This document shows positions 59,350 through 64,000 of a stretch of 64,000 nt of DNA, in pieces. The stretch spans positions 34,504,268 through 34,568,267 of the forward strand of contig OY757934.1 in assembly GCA_963585895.1 (NCBI GenBank). The letters are read 5' to 3'. Under the pieces are notes generated by a model. The model made no database searches and had not been told where the DNA came from. It worked only from the letters and a program-made list of their open reading frames with translations. Source of the stretch: Sepioteuthis lessoniana (lineage: Eukaryota > Mollusca > Cephalopoda > Myopsida > Loliginidae). Numbering within the stretch: the first letter of the stretch is position 1; each line of letters opens with the position of its first letter. The translations under genes and the position numbers were made by a program.

Positions 59350-59882
59350 ACGGTGACTGACAATGGAACATCGGCTACAAATTATAGTTACCTCACTATA
59401 TAACAATTACAAGCAACATATATATCAGTGGTCAATAATAAATTATCTGTTAGCAAGCTAAGTATCGGTGACTAACAATGGAACATCTGCTACAAATTTA
59501 TAGTTACCTCACTATGTAACAATTGTAAGCAACATGTATATCAGTAGTAAATCATAAACCATCCGTTAGCAAGCTAAATATACGGTGACTAACAATGGAA
59601 CAACAGGTACAAATTTATAATTTACTTCAATATGTAACAATTGCAAGCAACACGTATATCAGTGTCCAGTCATAAAACATCCGTTAGCAAGCTAAGTATC
59701 GGTTACTAACAATAGAACAACGGCTACAAATTCTTACTTTACCTCGATATGTAACAATTGCAAGCAACATATATATCAGTGTTCAGTCATAAAACATCCG
59801 TTCCCAAGCTAAATATCGGTGACTAACAATCGAACAACTGCTACAAATTTATAGATACCTCACTATGAAAATATTGCAAGCA

Positions 59883-59917
<35 letters not shown>

Positions 59918-61305
59918 TGGTCAATCATAAAACATCCGTTAGCAAGCTAAGTGTCGGTGACTAACAATGGACCAAATGGTACAAATTTAAAACTTACCTC
60001 ACTATGTAACAATTGCCAGCAACATGTATATATCAGTGTTCAGTCATAAAACATACGTTAGCAAGCTAAGTATCTGTGACTAACAATGGAGCAACTACTA
60101 CAAATTTATAGTTTACATCATCATGTAACAATTGCAAGCAACACGTCTATCAGTGGTCAATCATAAAACACCGGTAGCAAACTAAGTATCGCTTACTAAC
60201 AATGGAACAACGGCTACAAATTTATAGACACCTCACTATGTAACAATTGCAAGCAACATGTATATCAGTAGTAAATCATAAACCACCCGTTAGCAAGCTA
60301 AGTATCGGTGACTAACAATGGAACAACGGCTACAAATTTATAACTTACCCCAATGTATAACAATTGCAAGAAACATGTATATATCAGTGTTCAGTCATAA
60401 AATAAATATCCGTTAGCAAGCTAAGTATCGATGACTAACAATGGAACATCTGCAACAAATTTATAGTTTACTAACTATGTAACAATTGCAAGCAACATAT
60501 ATATCAGTGGTCAATCGTAAAACATCCGTTAGCAAGCTAAGTATCGGTGACTAACAATGGAACATCTGCTACAAATTATAGTTACCTCACTATGTAACAA
60601 TTGCAAGCAACGCGTCTATCAGTGTTCAGTCATAAAACATCCGTTAGAAAGCTAAGTATCGGTGACTAACAATGGAACAACTGCTACAAATTTATAGTTA
60701 CCTCACAATGTAACAATTGCAAGCAACATATATATCAGTGGCCAGTCATAAAACATCCGTTAGGAAGCTAAGTATCAGTGACTAACAATGGAACAACGGC
60801 TACAAATCTATATTTTAACTCACTATGTAACAATTGCAAGCAACATATATGTTAGCGGTCAATCATAAAAATCCCTTAGCAAGGTAAATATCGGTGACTA
60901 ACAATGGAACAACTGCTACAAATTTATGGTTACCTCTCTATGTAACAATTGAAAGCAACATATATATCAGTTGTCAGCCATCGAACATTTTTAGCAAGCT
61001 AAACAACGGTGCCTAACAATGGAATAACTGCTACTAAATTAAAGTTACCTCATTATGTAATATTTGCAACCATAGTGTAGGTGCATAACAATGGAAAAAA
61101 TTTGTAGCTTATAGTTACCTCACTATGTAACAATTGCAAATAATATATCTATCAGTGGTCAACCATAGAACCAGCGAGCTAGGTTTCGGTGTCACACCAT
61201 GATACAATTTATTGCAAGTTACCAATAAACCCATCACCATGGAACATTAGCTATAAAGCTAAATATCGTGTCTTCCCCATGGGACAATCGCTATGAAGCA
61301 AATTA
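59350..61305. repeat. ~117-bp satellite array
   Basis: About 16 diverged units, each with GGTGACTAACAATGGAAC, TATGTAACAATTGCAAGCAA, a TATATCAGTG-TCA segment and CGTTAGCAAGCTAAGTATC. Unit starts near 59463, 59580 and 59697 give the period. One unit contains a (TA)n expansion (59889-59912). Units decay toward the right end. Confidence 0.95.
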
Positions 61306-61497
61306 TAGGTTTGGTTTGGTTTCTTTGTTTAATATATTCTCCTACAAGAACAGTAGTGGTACTATTTAACCCATAGGGGGTTCATACCTTTCCTAAGGGT
61401 ATTTGCCCGAAAGTGAACGTAATAGCGCGACAGGAGTACGAACTCGCTTACTGCGATTCCGCAGTCCGTCGCTTTAACCATTACGCCACGACGACAC
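61306..61497 (-). mobile_element. tRNA-derived SINE, family A, inserted in the satellite
   Basis: The reversed tail TTTGGTTTCTTTGTTTAATA, a body with an internal deletion, and a head ending CCATTACGCCACGACGACAC. Satellite units resume at 61498. Confidence 0.9.
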
Positions 61498-61660
61498 GCT
61501 TAGTATCGGTGCCTTACGATGAAATAACTTCTAGCCAGCTATGTATCGGCGTGTAACCTTGAAGCAACTGCTAGCAAGTTAAGTATAGTTGTCTCATCAT
61601 AAGTCAACTGCTAAGAAGCTAAGTACCGTTGCCTTACAATGGAACAGATGCCAGTCAGCT
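61498..61660. repeat. Degraded right end of the 117-bp satellite
   Basis: Shortened units (CTTAGTATCGGTGCCTTACG, CTAGCAAGTTAAGTA). Confidence 0.75.
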
Positions 61661-63667
61661 AAGAATTAAATATGTCCTTATGTATAGTTGAAAGATTTCG
61701 CTGATTAATTCAAATGAAAATTACTTTTTTATTTCATGAATTTGTTTTTGGCGGGGTGTAGTTTATACTTAAAATAATACTTAGAAATATGTAACCTATA
61801 CTTGTGGAAGGATTCAAATATTTTCATGATTTTCTTTTGGTCCCCACTAAAATATTTTTTTACAATTAGTGTTCAGTTACACTACAATTTTTATTTGATA
61901 ATTTTCAAAAAATCTACAAAGTGTATATTGAAATTTTTATTTACCTTCTAATAATTTAACAATAAAAGAATCTAAGAATTCACATATTACAATATTCTTA
62001 TATTTTCGTAATAATTTTGTTTACATTTAAAATATTATTTTAAAGATGTAACTCTAAACTTGTGAATGGTTTAAATCATCATTATAATTTTATTTTTCGA
62101 AAGACTTTTTTAAAAATATGGTTAAACTTTTTAATTCAGTTTTGAATTACCATTTGAGTTACAATGATAAAAATGAATTCGTTTAATTCATTTTCTTTTT
62201 CACTCAGAAAAATATACTACTAATAAAAAGAAACTAAGAATTAAAAATGTGTTATTTTTAGGCGGGAAATTTTGATGTTATTTTTAGATCGAAAATTTTG
62301 CATAATAATTCAAATGAGAAATATTCATTTATTCTAGGAATAGTTTATTTCTTCCCTTTTTAATTAAGTTTTTGAATGACACGGATAAAAAATTAGTACA
62401 TTTTGTTCTAAGAAATATGAAATGTACTAGTTTGAAAAATCAGTTTTTCATTTATCAACAAACAATGCTTTTGTTTATTTTTGTCATTTTTTTAACTCTC
62501 AAAAATGTATATTATAGGCAGGTAGAATAAAAAGAAGCTAAGAATTAAAAACGTTAAATAGTTCAAATTACATTTTCTTTCTTTTTATTTCTTTATTTCT
62601 TTATTGTATTCTTTTTTTTAAAATTTTTGCTTACAACTAAAATAGTATTTAAAAAAAAAGTAACTCGAGGTTTCAAACATTTTCATGATTGCTTTTTTTT
62701 GTGTGTTTTGTTTTTTTTTAGTTTAAAAAAAAACCTTAAAGTTTCTTTTTTACAATTAGTACTAAATTAAAGAGAATTAAATTCAATTGGAATCTTTGTG
62801 ATATTTGAACATGTCGAGGCCGAAGAAGAATTGAAGATTTGCACGTACCTTTTGTACTTACTAATAATTTTCAATTATATCATCTCATGAGTAAAATCAA
62901 AAACTAATTTTTGTTCTTTTCCTTGTTGTAAACATATTAAAATATTATCAATGCTCAATGAGTTATAAGTCGGCATGTACGTACAAAAACAGACGGAATT
63001 CCTTTGTATTGATGTAGCTGTATGTATATATTTTCTGTGAATTAAAAAAAAAGAAGACTGTTCCTATTCCATCATTTCAATCAGAAACGGAAAAAGGCAC
63101 AATTTACAAGAGAATGTGATTGTCTTGATAACGTGGATCAACATCCGTTGGTCAACATTCATTTCTATGGATTGAATTTCAAATCAGAAATGCCGTCCTC
63201 TTGATCCTCCAACTAGAATCAATTGTACTTTTACATTACTTTCTATGCCCTACTGCTGTGCACGATATTTCCAGGAATTTCAATCCTCATCTAATGCTTC
63301 ACTAATAAAGTCTTTGCTAAAATCAACTATTTCCCTCCACTTGCAGACATTCATTTTATCTGGCAGATACTTTAAAAAAAAGTAATCCTTTTTTTATTTT
63401 CGCTTCAATTTAATTTTTTTAAAGTTTAAATCGACATTGTTTTTAAAGATATTTTCTTATTTTTCATGTTTTTGCCTTTTGTGCATTTATTTATTTATAA
63501 AGAGCTTATTTTTTTAAAATTCCTTTATGTTTCTCTTCCAAATATTTTCAAACTTTATCGTTTATCGTATTTGCTCATCTATAGGTCGTATGTTGAAGAT
63601 CTTAAATTTTAGCCAAAAATTGAAGGTTGACCAAAACATGAGTCATTATGTTTGCCTCACGTTATAT
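61661..63667. other. No recognisable feature
   Basis: About 2 kb of very AT-rich unique sequence with T-runs. A loose internal similarity at ~61700-62640 (TTAATTCAAATGAAAATTAC-like segments with ATAAAAAGAAGCTAAGAATT) hints at old tandem duplication. Confidence 0.45.
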
Positions 63668-64000
63668 ATTGCCGAGTGGGCTGGGGCTGTAGAATACACC
63701 GACTGTGCCTCTGCAGATGGGTAAGACCTCCCCCCAACTAGTGTCCTGGATATGACACTAAACAATCTGATGGTGAGGTTCCAGTAATACTGGAGCTTTA
63801 GGGAACGTGGAGTACCCCTTCATTGTCATTGCTCCCAGGTCCACTCTGGCCCGGAATGGTAGAACCTGATAAGGGTCCTAGCTATGGGTTAAATAGAACT
63901 AACTGCATACTTATGCTAAACTGAATCGTTTGAATTAGAACTGTTTGACTAAACGGAATAGCTTGAAATAGAAATGTTTTTCACAATTAAACTGTACTAA
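63668..64000 (+). mobile_element. V-family element, running off the window
   Basis: Head GAGTGGGCTGGGGCTGTAGA to CTATGGGTTAAATAGAAC (~63900), then internal units to the end of the window. The tail is outside. Confidence 0.88.

Overview
The window looks like intergenic or intronic DNA from a large, AT-rich, repeat-dense animal genome, most likely a coleoid cephalopod such as an octopus. This rests on recognising the RTE-type LINE protein, whose GCTTWTLTKRLEKKLDG and GRAKAGRPARTYIQQL segments are very abundant in octopus assemblies, on several tRNA-derived SINE families, and on Penelope-like and mariner/Tc1 elements. It is recognition from memory, not a search. I see no complete host gene. The only host-coding candidates are two weak single-exon suspects, at 40411-40611 and 23897-24090.

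Layout. 1-13 kb: LINE tails (652-972, 4997-5199), a compact tRNA SINE with an 18-bp target duplication (6447-6571), two foldback elements, and at 10.66-11.13 kb a hammerhead-ribozyme SINE split by another SINE. 13.1-15.5 kb: a 30-bp minisatellite invaded by an LTR-element remnant. 17.6-19.3 kb: a dead Tc1 transposase. 20.2-25 kb: internally repeated SINE-like elements and a duplicated ~0.5 kb segment. 29.7-30.6 kb: an internally deleted mariner with (TTAGGG)-type repeats at its deletion junction. 31.75-33.75 kb: a tandem array with a homogeneous 100-bp higher-order unit. 34.2-35.35 kb: the best LINE copy. 35.6-36.7 kb: the 3' part of a Penelope-like element with a GIY-YIG-type domain, inverted flanking repeats and a hammerhead motif. 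39.3-40.1 and 47.7-49.0 kb: nested insertions containing two solo LTRs of one family. 42.4-43.4 kb: an unexplained GC- and CpG-rich island. 54.9 kb: a complete hammerhead ribozyme. 59.35-61.66 kb: a 117-bp satellite interrupted by a SINE.

How the parts work together. The LINE ends its reading frame inside its own (TGA)n tail. Two non-autonomous families, the tRNA-headed SINE A and an element with an internal ~65-bp tandem repeat (here called the V family), share the same 3' tail, so they probably use the same LINE machinery. The most notable theme is hammerhead self-cleaving RNA, found in at least three contexts: linked to tRNA-like promoter sequence at 10.7-11.1 and 54.9 kb, 3' of the Penelope coding region at 36.5 kb, and as core motifs lacking helix I at 20.2, 55.1 and 58.2 kb.
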